Assembly (NCBI RefSeq): GCF_019929225.1
Contig: NZ_JAHZPA010000002.1
Span: forward strand, 124,001-188,000
Reading direction: 5' to 3'
DNA from: Streptococcus sanguinis
GTDB taxonomy: Bacteria > Bacillota > Bacilli > Lactobacillales > Streptococcaceae
Length of the DNA stretch: 64,000 nucleotides
The notes below the pieces were generated by a model, which had not been told where the DNA came from, made no database searches, and worked only from the letters and a program-made list of their open reading frames with translations. How positions within the stretch are numbered: position 1 is the first letter of the stretch; every line of letters starts with the position of its first letter. Shown piece by piece: positions 26,935 through 35,680 of the stretch. The position numbers and the translations under genes were made by a program.

Positions 26935-27738
26935 ATGTCTAAAGCTATCATGGAAGAAGTGGCGGCCTATCTACGTCAGCATACAGATCAAGAGCTGAGT
27001 CTGACCGATTTGGCTCAGTATTTCCATTATAGTCCTTCCCATCTATCCAGAACTTTCAAGAAAAAGATGGGCTTTTCTATCAAGCAATATGTGGAAGCTC
27101 TTAAGATGGAAAAAGGGATTCAGGAAATTGTGGAAGGCCGGCAAAATGTGACCGAGACCTCTATGGAAGCTGGTTATGATAGTCTAGGCAGTTTTTCCAA
27201 TACTTTTAAGCGGCATACTGGACTTTCGCCTAAAAAATATTATCAGGAATCAACCAAGGCTTATGATTTTATGATCAAACAGCTGGATGAGAAGGGAGTT
27301 TTGTTGCATCAGGATCCCGACTGTAAAAGTGGCAATCGCTTGACTGTGGCGCTATCTTATCCTGAGAGGTATGAACCACGCATTAGCTGTGTCGGGCTTT
27401 TTAAAACCCGCATACCCAAAGAAGAGCCAGTTATCGGAGTAGCATTGAGTCAGGAGAGACGGTTTACTTTTGAAAATGTACCCGATGGTCACTACTATCT
27501 TTTGGCCTGTGAATTGCTGGAGGATTTACACCTGTCTAAAAACTATGTCTTGAAGCATAACTTTCGCTGGGGCAGCGATGAGCCTCTCACTTTTTCAGGC
27601 GATAGTATCTATCAGGAGGAAATCAGCATGCGCAGGCCCTTGCTCAGCGATCCACCTATTACAGTTAATCTTCCAGTTTTAATCATGCGTTCCCTAGCCA
27701 AACAAGCGCAATTGAGAATAAGAAAATTTTTATCCTAA
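26935..27738 (+). CDS. AraC-family regulator with N-terminal DNA-binding domain
   Basis: 267 residues. Two helix-turn-helix motifs occupy residues about 5-105: LTDLAQYFHYSPSHLSRTFKKK, then EAGYDSLGSFSNTFKRHTGLSPKKYY (both longer than quoted core positions). The C-terminal part (about 135-267) is beta-rich (HYYLLACELLEDL) and not a clear GyrI-like domain. AraC proteins with the HTH at the N terminus and a C-terminal sensor resemble the Rob/SoxS-like architecture. The ATG at 26935 has SD AAAGGAG; an earlier ATG has none. It heads a small cluster with a VOC and a TfoX-like gene, its likely targets. Confidence 0.83.
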   Translation: MSKAIMEEVAAYLRQHTDQELSLTDLAQYFHYSPSHLSRTFKKKMGFSIKQYVEALKMEKGIQEIVEGRQNVTETSMEAGYDSLGSFSNTFKRHTGLSPKKYYQESTKAYDFMIKQLDEKGVLLHQDPDCKSGNRLTVALSYPERYEPRISCVGLFKTRIPKEEPVIGVALSQERRFTFENVPDGHYYLLACELLEDLHLSKNYVLKHNFRWGSDEPLTFSGDSIYQEEISMRRPLLSDPPITVNLPVLIMRSLAKQAQLRIRKFLS

Positions 27739-27794
27739 TTGATAAACTGATACTAGAGATTTATTCTCAGATATAAAAAATTGGAGGAACAATA

Positions 27795-28208
27795 ATGAAA
27801 TTAGACGTGTTTTTAAGTTTCAATGGTCAGGCCGAAGAAGCTTTTCGTTTTTATGCAGATCTTTTTCAGACAGAGATAAAGGGACTTGTCCGAGCCAGTG
27901 ATATGATGGATCCAGCTGACCTTCCTGCAGAAAAACGGAATAAGATTGCTTGGGTTGCCTTAGATACGGAAAACTTGACCCTGAATGGTGAGGATGTAGG
28001 CATTTTTAACGACCTATCTATTCCTAGCAATCATCAGCCCAATCAATGGTTAGTTCTGAGCCCAGACAGTAGAGAAGAAGCCGATGAGCTCTTTGCCAAG
28101 CTTGCTGAAGGTGGGCAAATTCTCTATCCTTTAGAGGAACAAGCTTTCGCAGAGTTTTATGGCCGCTTGATTGACCGTTTTGGTATCGGCTGGGATGTGA
28201 TGAAATGA
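27795..28208 (+). CDS. VOC superfamily (PhnB/YjdN-like) protein
   Basis: 137-residue glyoxalase/bleomycin-resistance-fold protein. It starts MKLDVFLSFNGQAEEAFRFY, the PhnB-type block in which a metal-ligand His is usually replaced. No clear metal site is visible, so a binding rather than catalytic role is possible. SD TTGGAGG. It is the second gene of the AraC-led cluster, 56 bases after the regulator. Confidence 0.8.
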   Translation: MKLDVFLSFNGQAEEAFRFYADLFQTEIKGLVRASDMMDPADLPAEKRNKIAWVALDTENLTLNGEDVGIFNDLSIPSNHQPNQWLVLSPDSREEADELFAKLAEGGQILYPLEEQAFAEFYGRLIDRFGIGWDVMK

Positions 28209-28217
28209 GGTAGGAGG

Positions 28218-28577
28218 ATGGCTTATAGTGAATCCTTAGCCCAGCAAGTCCGTGCCATTTTAGCTACTGATCTTCCTCCTCATGTTTTTGAAGAAGAGCT
28301 AGAAGAGAAGAAGATGTTTGGTGGCTTGGCTTTTATGGTTCGAGGTAAGATGACCGTTACTGTGAGTTCGAGAAGTCAAGAGCTTGTCATGGTACGCATC
28401 GGTAAGGAACTGGAAAAGCAGGTCCTGCCTAAAAATGGTGCCAGTGTCACAGTGATGAAGGGTAGGCTTTATCATGGCTATATTGATTTAGATGGCGAAG
28501 GACAAAAGGAACTGCCTTACTGGATCAAGCTAGCCTTGTCCTACAATCAGGAGCTGACACAGCAGGATAAAAAGTAA
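28218..28577 (+). CDS. TfoX N-terminal domain protein
   Basis: 119 residues comprising only a TfoX_N-type domain (KKMFGGLAFMVRGKMTVTVS, and the YHGYIDLD segment). Such stand-alone domains are widespread, often beside VOC/DinB-type genes, and have no established function; they should not be equated with the competence regulator TfoX/Sxy. SD TAGGAGG. It lies 9 bases after the VOC gene. Confidence 0.82.
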   Translation: MAYSESLAQQVRAILATDLPPHVFEEELEEKKMFGGLAFMVRGKMTVTVSSRSQELVMVRIGKELEKQVLPKNGASVTVMKGRLYHGYIDLDGEGQKELPYWIKLALSYNQELTQQDKK

Positions 28578-28870
28578 GAAGTGCTCAGAATGAGTTTTGC
28601 TTTCTTAGAAGTTTATTCATTGCCTTTTTACGAAGTTCAAATATATTCTTAGAATCTGTATTGATGAAGCTTTCAGTCAGAAAGTCTCTTCATGGATACA
28701 GGTTTTTCGTCTTTTTCCTCCAAAAATGTTATACTAATACCAGAGTCCGTTTTAAGAATGGAGTTTATCCTTAAAAGTCTTGGAGAAAAGCTAGTTTGTA
28801 CCTGTATTGAGTTTTGATTTTGCATTTTCTCGCTTTCTGAAAGGCTTTTGTAGTTAGAAAGGAGCATGGT
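28578..28870. other. Intergenic region before the DUF4299 gene
   Basis: It holds a -10-like TATACT (28730-28735) and a short inverted repeat TTTTAAG/CTTAAAA (28750-28776) in the presumed leader. No RNA gene or ORF is evident. Confidence 0.35.
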
Positions 28871-29788
28871 ATGAGTATTTCTTTTTACATTCAGAACCGA
28901 AAGGGCTTGTTTAGCTATAAGGCGGTCGAAACACCCTTATCTCTGGTTTCCTTGGTGGAAGGGCTTGAGGTCGTAGGCCTCAAGGGCGATAAGGCTTATC
29001 AATCCTTGGATCAGGTCGGAACTTTTCTGGCTGTCTACTGGGAAGGGGCAGGCCGAGGTTTTGAAGTTTATTATCTGCCAGACCGAGAAACCTACCAGGT
29101 CCGCGTCTTGACACCATCAACGGTGGGCGACTGGAAAGGGGCTATTCTCTTCATGAGTCGTTTGGCTCAGAAGATGAAGCAGGATATTGTCGATGAATAC
29201 GGCACCACTTATACTGCTGATGGGATTTTTAATATTGATTTTGAAGCGGATATTCTCTATGGCCTGAACGATGCTAGAGTTGCAGCTGCGCCTATGCATG
29301 TTTTTGAAGGTTATGCTCATGATTTGTATATGTCGCAGGAAAAGCTTCTGAAACTATTCAAGGCAGAAGATCCTGTGGAGGAGTTTGGCAGGCAGATGGC
29401 CGAGATGCAGCAGGTTCAGAGTCAATTTTCTACTCCGAAGTATTATAAGGATCAGGATGGGAAATACCTGGGTTCTTATGTCTTGGCAGAAGGAGTGGAT
29501 ACAGTCCTTCCGACTCAGCCCATGCCCAAGGGATACTTGGTTAAAGAGATGATTGAGAGCGGTGCTAGTCAAGACATGGAATGGCATCTTCATATCCTGA
29601 TAGAGGATGCTAGCAGTCCCCAGGGCTATAAATATCTGACAACAAAGGACTTGCAGGCTTTTTTGGAGAAAATTCCAGACACTCACCGTAGCTATCTGGA
29701 TTCCAGCCAGATCCGGATTCAGCCACTTAGTCGACTGGAACTGGAAGCCATTTTGAATCAGCTTCCCGATGGAGAACCGAAGTTTTAG
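28871..29788 (+). CDS. DUF4299 family protein
   Basis: 305-residue cytoplasmic protein matching the streptococcal/lactococcal DUF4299 group, recognised from MSISFYIQNRKG at the N terminus and EYGTTYTADGIFNIDFEADI mid-protein. No catalytic motif, signal peptide or membrane segment is visible. SD AAAGGAGC precedes the ATG by 7 bases. Monocistronic. Function unknown. Confidence 0.75.
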   Translation: MSISFYIQNRKGLFSYKAVETPLSLVSLVEGLEVVGLKGDKAYQSLDQVGTFLAVYWEGAGRGFEVYYLPDRETYQVRVLTPSTVGDWKGAILFMSRLAQKMKQDIVDEYGTTYTADGIFNIDFEADILYGLNDARVAAAPMHVFEGYAHDLYMSQEKLLKLFKAEDPVEEFGRQMAEMQQVQSQFSTPKYYKDQDGKYLGSYVLAEGVDTVLPTQPMPKGYLVKEMIESGASQDMEWHLHILIEDASSPQGYKYLTTKDLQAFLEKIPDTHRSYLDSSQIRIQPLSRLELEAILNQLPDGEPKF

Positions 29789-29821
29789 CGCTAGGAAAAT
29801 TTACTTTTTGAATCTTAACAG

Positions 29822-29844
29822 AGCTGCCAAAAGGCGGCTTTTTT
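29822..29844 (+). terminator. Rho-independent terminator
   Basis: AGCTGCC-AAAA-GGCGGCT plus TTTTT. Confidence 0.85.
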
Positions 29845-29950
29845 AGGTCTGTCAGCATTTCTCACAATTTTGTGACTCTTTTCGTTTTGATAACATTATT
29901 GAAAATATCTTGAGAATTTCAAATGAAGCTATAGAATAGAGGCTAATCCT

Positions 29951-30230
29951 ATGAAAAAAGCAGAACGAAATGAAAGAAAAACACATGCTAATCTTGGGCT
30001 GGGCGGCCACTTTTATGTCTGTTATGATGTATGTTTCCTATATCTCGCAGATTATGAATAATCTAGCTGGCAATAAGGGTGACTTTATCCAGCCTTCAGT
30101 AGCTGCTCTAAACTGTACTCTCTGGGTCATTTATGGTCTATTTAAAGAGAAGCGGGACATTCCTTTGGCAGCGGCTAATATGCCGGGTATTGTATTTGGC
30201 TTGATTACTGCTGCTACAGCCCTTATGTAA
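29951..30230 (+). pseudogene. SemiSWEET sugar transporter, probably frameshifted near its start
   Basis: The main frame (ATG at 29970) encodes 86 residues with three membrane helices, the SemiSWEET half-transporter fold that dimerises for sugar passage. The better SD (GAGG, 29940-29943) belongs to the ATG at 29951, but that frame is shifted by one base. Removing one A from the A6 run at 29954-29959 would join it in frame to give MKKQNEMKEKHM before the transporter. The PQ-loop reads YISQ instead of YIPQ, so the signature proline is lost. Translation from 29970 with a weak SD remains possible. Confidence 0.65.
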
Positions 30231-30234
30231 GATG

Positions 30235-30262
30235 AGATTGGGAGTTATTCCCAGTCTTTTTT
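30235..30262 (+). terminator. Rho-independent terminator
   Basis: AGATTGGGA-GTTAT-TCCCAGTCT followed by T-run; stem identical to the terminator at 25087. Confidence 0.9.
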
Positions 30263-30352
30263 GTTGGAAAATCATTGGACAAAGTGCTCACCTCATTTGT
30301 AGCTATAGAGTCTGCCTATGGCTTTTACTATGTAGAAAATATGCAGGCAGCG

Positions 30353-30381
30353 TTCAGCAGACCGCCTTTTTATGATACAAT
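30353..30381 (+). promoter_or_regulatory. Candidate promoter of the phosphorylase-ECF operon
   Basis: TTCAGC (30353-30358), 17-base spacer, TGA-TACAAT (30376-30381). A hairpin CAGCAGA/TCTGCTG at 30401-30416 follows in the leader, without a U-run. Confidence 0.45.
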
Positions 30382-30449
30382 GGTAAGATGAAGTCAGCAG
30401 AGTTCTGCTGGCTGTTTCATCAGGAAGAAAGGGGTAAGAGAGCAAGCCT

Positions 30450-31211
30450 ATGATACTTGAAGAATTTGACCAAAGTCGAAAGGCCATCATTAACCCAGAA
30501 GATTTGAATGAATCCATAGAAGGTTTTCCGGAGACGGCTGTTTCCTGCTTTGCCAGAGAGACTTTTGCGCGGATGTTGGCGGATTTTGAACATGAGCTGA
30601 TTACGACGACTAGCATGGCTAATATTGAAATTCCTATCTATCGTGTTTTCGTGGATGGATGGGAACTGGCTCTCTTCAATGCACCTGTTGGAGCTTCGGC
30701 CTGTGTGGCTATTCTGGAAGACCTGATTGCTTTTGGTATGAAGAAGCTGGTGCTTTTCGGTACTTGCGGTATCTTGGATGAGGAGATTAAGGAAACGTCT
30801 GTCATTATCCCGACGGAGGCCCTGCGTGATGAGGGAACTAGCTATCACTACCAGCCGGCTAGCCGTGAGCAGGAAGTCAATCTTGGCTTGAAAGATTTTC
30901 TGACGGCTTTTCTGGACGAGCGCGGTATTTCCCACAGCAAGGGCAAGGTCTGGACGACAGACGGCATTTACCGTGAGACACCAGCTAAACTCCGCCAGAG
31001 AAAGGCCGAGGGAGCGATCTGTGTGGATATGGAATGCTCAGCTGTAGCGGCCTTGGCAGCTTTTCGAGAGATAACCGTCTGCCAGTTCTTTTATGCAGCC
31101 GATCACTTGTCTGAGGAAGCTTGGGATATGCGCAACCTAGCCAATCGTGCAGACTTAGACGAAAAAGATAAGATTGCCAATCTAGCGATTCAAATCGCTC
31201 TGGCATTATAG
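30450..31211 (+). CDS. Nucleoside phosphorylase (PNP/UDP family)
   Basis: 253-residue phosphorylase of the purine nucleoside/uridine phosphorylase family, splitting a nucleoside to base plus (deoxy)ribose-1-phosphate. Phosphate-binding signature VLFGTCGIL and the substrate/ribose segment CVDMECSAVAALAAF are present, the glutamate of MEC being the ribose ligand. It is 9 bases from the ECF ATPase gene, so it presumably acts on what that transporter imports. Whether adenosine-, inosine- or uridine-specific cannot be told. Confidence 0.85.
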   Translation: MILEEFDQSRKAIINPEDLNESIEGFPETAVSCFARETFARMLADFEHELITTTSMANIEIPIYRVFVDGWELALFNAPVGASACVAILEDLIAFGMKKLVLFGTCGILDEEIKETSVIIPTEALRDEGTSYHYQPASREQEVNLGLKDFLTAFLDERGISHSKGKVWTTDGIYRETPAKLRQRKAEGAICVDMECSAVAALAAFREITVCQFFYAADHLSEEAWDMRNLANRADLDEKDKIANLAIQIALAL

Positions 31212-31220
31212 AGAAATAAG

Positions 31221-32906
31221 ATGAAAAAACCAATTATCCAATTTGAAGACTTTAACTTTCAATATCAGGCCCAGTCTGAGTCGACCCTGAAGCAGATCAA
31301 TCTGACTATTTTCGAGGGGGAAAAGGTTCTGATTGTTGGTCCGTCTGGCTCTGGCAAATCAACGCTGGGCCAGTGTCTCAATGGGATTATCCCCAATATT
31401 TATAAAGGAGAGGCCAGCGGTCAGCTCTTGATTAAGGGGCAGCCAGCCTTTGAATCCAGCATTTATGATAAGTCCAATCTTGTCAGCACGGTCTTGCAGG
31501 ACACGGATGGCCAGTTTATCGGGCTTAGCGTAGCAGAAGATCTGGCCTTTGCACTGGAAAATGATGTGATGGAGTTGTCGCTTATGCGCGAAAAAGTCAA
31601 AACCTGGTCAGAGAAGCTGGATTTATCGGAGTTTTTGCAGCATCGGCCCCAGGATTTATCAGGCGGTCAAAAGCAGCGCGTCAGTCTGGCTGGAGTTTTG
31701 ATTGACGAGAGTCCCATTCTGCTCTTTGACGAGCCCTTGGCCAACCTGGATCCCAAGTCAGGTCAGGATACCATTGATTTGATTGACCAGCTTCATCGGG
31801 AGACGGCAACGACGACTCTGATTATCGAGCACCGCTTGGAAGATGTCCTCTATCGTCCAGTAGACCGGCTAGTGCTTATAAATGACGGACGTATTCTCTT
31901 TAATGGACAGCCGGATGACCTGCTCAGAACCCAGCTGCTAGCTGAAAATGGCATCCGCGAACCGCTCTACATTACGACCCTGCGACAGCTGGGTATTGAT
32001 GTGGGAAAGACTGAAGGATTGTCCCGCTTGGATCAGCTGCAGCTGGCAGATGTGACCTTTGAGGGCAGGGACTGGTCTGACTCTGACAAAGAGTTTCAGG
32101 AGCCCTTACTGGAACTGGAGCACGTTTCCTTTGCTTACCAGGGCGGCGGCAAGCCTATTTTGCAGGATATGAGCCTGAAGATTTTCAAGGGAGAGCGGAT
32201 AGCTATCGTTGGTAAAAATGGAGCTGGTAAGTCAACCCTGGCCAAGGCCCTCTGTCAGTTTATCGAGACTGATGGGAGCTATAGGTGGAAAGGTCAGGAC
32301 ATCAAAGGAGACTCCATCAAGGAGCGAGCTGAGCGGATTGGCTATGTCCTGCAGAATCCCAATCAGATGATTTCGGCAGCCATGATTTTTGATGAAGTGG
32401 CTCTAGGTTTGCGTTTGCGCGGACTGGCAGAAGCGGAAATCGAAGAGCGGGTCCATGCGGCTCTCAAGACCTGTGGCCTCTATGAATTTCGTAGTTGGCC
32501 GATTTCGGCTCTGTCTTTCGGCCAGAAGAAGCGGGTGACCATTGCATCTATCTTGGTGCTGAATCCAGAGATTATCCTCTTGGATGAGCCGACAGCTGGT
32601 CAGGACCAGCGCCATTATACAGAGATGATGGACTTTCTAGACGAGCTCAATCACCAGGGACATACGATTATCATGATTACCCACGATATGCAGCTGATGC
32701 TGGATTACTCAGATCGGGCAGTGGTTGTGGTGGATGGTCAGATTTTAGCCGATAAGGCACCTGCGCAGGTGCTGACAGATCAAGAGTTGATTGCGGCGGC
32801 TCATCTAAAGGAAACGTCAATCTTTGCTCTGGCTGAGAAGATTGGTACCGACCCTCTGGCTTTGACCGAGTTTTATATGCAAAAAAAGGAGGACAAGCAT
32901 GCTTAA
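31221..32906 (+). CDS. Fused energy-coupling factor ATPase (EcfA-EcfA')
   Basis: 561 residues holding two ABC ATPase domains. Domain 1 has Walker [10 protein letters not shown] (about 40), signature LSGGQKQR and Walker B LLFDEP. Domain 2 has Walker [10 protein letters not shown] (about 336), a variant signature LSFGQKKR and Walker [10 protein letters not shown]. The fused form (YkoD type) usually serves one dedicated S component, unlike the shared separate EcfA1/A2. It overlaps the EcfT gene by 8 bases. The S component is likely the UPF0397 protein at 24.5 kb. Confidence 0.9.
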   Translation: MKKPIIQFEDFNFQYQAQSESTLKQINLTIFEGEKVLIVGPSGSGKSTLGQCLNGIIPNIYKGEASGQLLIKGQPAFESSIYDKSNLVSTVLQDTDGQFIGLSVAEDLAFALENDVMELSLMREKVKTWSEKLDLSEFLQHRPQDLSGGQKQRVSLAGVLIDESPILLFDEPLANLDPKSGQDTIDLIDQLHRETATTTLIIEHRLEDVLYRPVDRLVLINDGRILFNGQPDDLLRTQLLAENGIREPLYITTLRQLGIDVGKTEGLSRLDQLQLADVTFEGRDWSDSDKEFQEPLLELEHVSFAYQGGGKPILQDMSLKIFKGERIAIVGKNGAGKSTLAKALCQFIETDGSYRWKGQDIKGDSIKERAERIGYVLQNPNQMISAAMIFDEVALGLRLRGLAEAEIEERVHAALKTCGLYEFRSWPISALSFGQKKRVTIASILVLNPEIILLDEPTAGQDQRHYTEMMDFLDELNHQGHTIIMITHDMQLMLDYSDRAVVVVDGQILADKAPAQVLTDQELIAAAHLKETSIFALAEKIGTDPLALTEFYMQKKEDKHA

Positions 32907-33735
32907 TCAGCGAAAATTAATCGGCTACCATGCAGGCGAGACATTTCTTCATGGTCTGTCCGGTGCCAGCAAGATGCTGTTCTTCGTTCTGGTATCAGTG
33001 GCAGCCATGATTAGCTATGATACTCGCTTTTTGCTGGGGCTAGCCCTGCTGTCCCTCTGTCTCTTTCGGCTGTCCCGTATCCGCATCCGAGACATTTCAT
33101 TTGTTTTAGTCTTTGCGGCATCCTTTGCTGCTCTTAACTTAGTGATGGTCTATCTTTTTGCCCCTGAGTATGGTGTCGATATCTATGGAGCCAAAGATTT
33201 CCTCTGGACCGGATGGGGAGCTTATAATCTAACAGCTCAGGAGCTGTTCTACCTCTTTAATCTCCTGCTCAAGTATATTTCGACCATTCCTCTGGCAGTA
33301 ATTTTCCTCATGACAACCCATCCCAGTCAGTTTGCTTCCAGCCTACATCAGCTTGGTATTTCCTATAAAATTGCTTACGCGGTCAGTCTGACGCTCCGCT
33401 ATATTCCAGATTTGCAGGAAGAATTCTTCCTAATCAGGATGTCTCAGGAAGCGCGTGGGCAGGAATTATCCAAGAAAGCCAAACTGACTCAGCGCGTGAA
33501 GGGAAATCTGCAGATTATCATTCCGCTGATTTTCAGCTCACTAGAGCGCATAAATACCATTGCCACAGCAATGGAGCTGCGTCGTTTCGGAAAAAATAAA
33601 AAACGCACCTGGTATACCTATCAGGCTCTAAGCAAACGAGATATGCTGGTGCTGACACTGGCAGTCATCTTTCTATTGCTCTGCTTTGTCCTCTTCGCAG
33701 TCAATCACGGCCGCTTTTATAACCCGTGGAGGTAG
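32899..33735 (+). CDS. Energy-coupling factor transmembrane protein EcfT (CbiQ family)
   Basis: 278-residue membrane subunit that couples the ATPases to the S component. Five to six hydrophobic segments; two coupling-helix motifs are visible as SQEARGQE (about 192) and AMELRRFG (about 226), corresponding to the Ala-Arg-Gly-type motifs. Translation is coupled to the ATPase gene. Last gene of the operon. Confidence 0.88.
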   Translation: MLNQRKLIGYHAGETFLHGLSGASKMLFFVLVSVAAMISYDTRFLLGLALLSLCLFRLSRIRIRDISFVLVFAASFAALNLVMVYLFAPEYGVDIYGAKDFLWTGWGAYNLTAQELFYLFNLLLKYISTIPLAVIFLMTTHPSQFASSLHQLGISYKIAYAVSLTLRYIPDLQEEFFLIRMSQEARGQELSKKAKLTQRVKGNLQIIIPLIFSSLERINTIATAMELRRFGKNKKRTWYTYQALSKRDMLVLTLAVIFLLLCFVLFAVNHGRFYNPWR

Positions 33736-33842
33736 GATGTAAGCATGTTTCTTATGAATGTACGGTTTCCTAAAGTATCTTCTATTTAGATGCTATTTTA
33801 GTAACTTTTTGAGACTTACATGCTGAAAGAGGAAGGAGTAAT

Positions 33843-34793
33843 ATGAAGAAAAAATGGAAATTTATAGCATTGCTCGTAGTTGTTTTGTCTTTAGTTGGCT
33901 CTTACGATGCGTATCGATATTTTACTGTAGAGCGATATAAAGTGGTTTCGTTTGAAATTGAGCCTAAGGATTATGCATTTATTGCAGATAAACAAGGTCT
34001 AGTTATCACTTGGAAACCTGTTAATTCTAATATCAAACAAAAAAATTTAGGCGGCGGCAAGATTGCTATATATGGGAAACGATATATCGCCACTGAAAGT
34101 TATCAATTTACTCATCGATTTCATGATTCTGACTTTGATTTGAAACATCTAACTTGGGGTGAGTACTGGAAAATTCAAGTATATGATACTAGTACGGATA
34201 ATTTAGACCGTAAGGAGTATGATTTGCTTGAGGCTATTCGGGAATATGATGATAGTTACGTTCCATTTTCAAGTTATACAGCCTTCTTTAGTTATGATAA
34301 TGAAGAATATCGGACTATAGAATTAGAAAAAGTGGGAGGAGGAAGTGGTCGTGAGGTTTTGTTTAATCTGAGAACGGGAGAAATAGAAGATGTTCCAAAA
34401 GGGGCGAATGTAGGTAGGGATGGGCGAACTAGTATTTTTGTCAACTATACAAGCCTTAAAAATTACTATTCTGAGAGCATGGCAAATACTAATTCTTCTC
34501 TCTATTTTCCCAATTCAGTTATTAAACAATCTTCTGATTGGCGCCTAAAGGAGGAATACCCTAAAGCTTATGACTTGATGACGAAGCAAGGAGGCCAATT
34601 ATATCTTTTGACGGATAAGACAGATCCTAAACTGATGTCAGACATTTTCAGTCTTTTAATACCGAAAGATAAGCAACTATTTGATAACTTAACTGTTTAT
34701 GGCAGTATCACAAAAGACGGTCAAGATCATGTGGTCAATTCTTATGAAGAATTTATCAGTGTTTTAAAACTGGAGGAACAGGACAGTAAGTAA
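33843..34793 (+). CDS. Membrane-anchored protein of unknown function, AT-rich
   Basis: 316 residues with one N-terminal hydrophobic segment (6-23) lacking a lipobox, then a soluble, presumably external domain rich in Tyr/Asp/Lys. No known domain is recognised. Codon use is clearly more AT-rich than the neighbouring genes, suggesting acquired DNA. SD GAGGAAGGAG is 7 bases before the ATG. It is convergent with rsmG across a bidirectional terminator. It could be part of an export or immunity function, but nothing proves it. Confidence 0.6.
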   Translation: MKKKWKFIALLVVVLSLVGSYDAYRYFTVERYKVVSFEIEPKDYAFIADKQGLVITWKPVNSNIKQKNLGGGKIAIYGKRYIATESYQFTHRFHDSDFDLKHLTWGEYWKIQVYDTSTDNLDRKEYDLLEAIREYDDSYVPFSSYTAFFSYDNEEYRTIELEKVGGGSGREVLFNLRTGEIEDVPKGANVGRDGRTSIFVNYTSLKNYYSESMANTNSSLYFPNSVIKQSSDWRLKEEYPKAYDLMTKQGGQLYLLTDKTDPKLMSDIFSLLIPKDKQLFDNLTVYGSITKDGQDHVVNSYEEFISVLKLEEQDSK

Positions 34794-34850
34794 GCGACTT
34801 TTTATATTTGCCGTAGTCTTGTAGTACATTGAACTTCTAGTCAACAACAT

Positions 34851-34881
34851 AAAAAATCAGGCAATCCTAGCCTGATTTTTT
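34851..34881. terminator. Bidirectional terminator between the 33843 gene and rsmG
   Basis: AAAAAATCAGGC (34851-34862) and GCCTGATTTTTT (34870-34881) give a stem with A-run and T-run on both sides. Confidence 0.9.
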
Positions 34882-34885
34882 CTTT

Positions 34886-35599
34886 TTATAACGGTCTTTT
34901 ATTTGGCATGCCGGCTTTGCGGGGGTATTTATTGGGAGTTTCTTTCTTCTTTTCCACCACTGTGATAAAGCGGGGGTCGCCGTTTGGTAAGGCATAGCTG
35001 AGGTTGTCTTGGACCTTGCTAAAGAGTAAGTTGAGGGCATTTTTTGCTTCGTCCAGTTCCTCCGGAGCATTAGAAGCCTTGAGCGCCAAAAGCTTCCCGC
35101 CAACTTTCAGATAGGGAATGGTCAGTTCAGACAGAACTTGCATCCGAGCAACTGCACGGGCAGTGACGAGGTCAAATTGGGCTCGAAAGGCCTTGTCCTG
35201 AGCAAAGTCTTCTGCGCGACCGTGGTAGAAGTGAACCTTGTCCAGCCCGATCTCTTCTGCCAGCAGTTTGAGGAAGTTGATTCGTTTATTGAGTGAGTCA
35301 ATGATAGTCACATCCAGCTGAGGACAGATGATTTTCATAGGGAGGCTGGGAAAGCCGGCCCCGGCTCCGATATCCAGCAGCTTAAGCTCTTGATTACCAA
35401 TCAGGCCTTGCAAAACGGGCGCTATTGAATCATAGAAATGCTTGAGATAGACTTCATTTTTCTCGGTGATAGCTGTCAGATTAATTTTTTCATTCCATTC
35501 GACCAAGAGTTCAAAATAACGCTCAAACTGGTCTTTCTGGCGGTCGGTCAGCTCGATTCCCTGCTGGCTTAATAGCTGGTAAAATTCTTGTGGTGTCAT
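34886..35599 (-). CDS. rsmG: 16S rRNA (guanine-527-N7)-methyltransferase RsmG
   Basis: Methylates G527 in the 530 loop of 16S rRNA; loss gives low-level streptomycin resistance. SAM-binding motif [17 protein letters not shown] and the later DLVTARAVA segment are typical. 237 residues, normal. Reverse-strand start at 35599; an extended -10 (TGA-TATAAT) lies 32 bases upstream. The C terminus ends in the basic [14 protein letters not shown]. Confidence 0.95.
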   Translation of the reverse strand: MTPQEFYQLLSQQGIELTDRQKDQFERYFELLVEWNEKINLTAITEKNEVYLKHFYDSIAPVLQGLIGNQELKLLDIGAGAGFPSLPMKIICPQLDVTIIDSLNKRINFLKLLAEEIGLDKVHFYHGRAEDFAQDKAFRAQFDLVTARAVARMQVLSELTIPYLKVGGKLLALKASNAPEELDEAKNALNLLFSKVQDNLSYALPNGDPRFITVVEKKKETPNKYPRKAGMPNKRPL

Positions 35600-35630
35600 A
35601 GTTTCATCCTTGTTTGTCAGTATTCATCTT

Positions 35631-35636
35631 ATTATA
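35631..35636 (-). promoter_or_regulatory. Extended -10 promoter of rsmG
   Basis: TATAAT on the reverse strand (ATTATA at 35631-35636) preceded by TGA. It is immediately downstream of the terminator of the exporter operon. Confidence 0.55.
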
Positions 35637-35640
35637 TCAT

Positions 35641-35680
35641 AAAAAGGAGACCCCAGCATTCTGCCGAAGGGCCTCTTTTC
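35641..35680 (-). terminator. Terminator of the TetR-exporter operon
   Basis: AAAAGGAG and CCC arms (35642-35654) pair imperfectly with GGG and CTCTTTT (35669-35678). On the reverse strand the stem ends in TTTTT. Confidence 0.65.

Noticed and set aside
28750..28776. Inverted repeat TTTTAAG/CTTAAAA in the DUF4299 leader as an operator
   Set aside because: Only seven AT-rich base pairs with a 13-base loop and no matching regulator; not distinctive enough.
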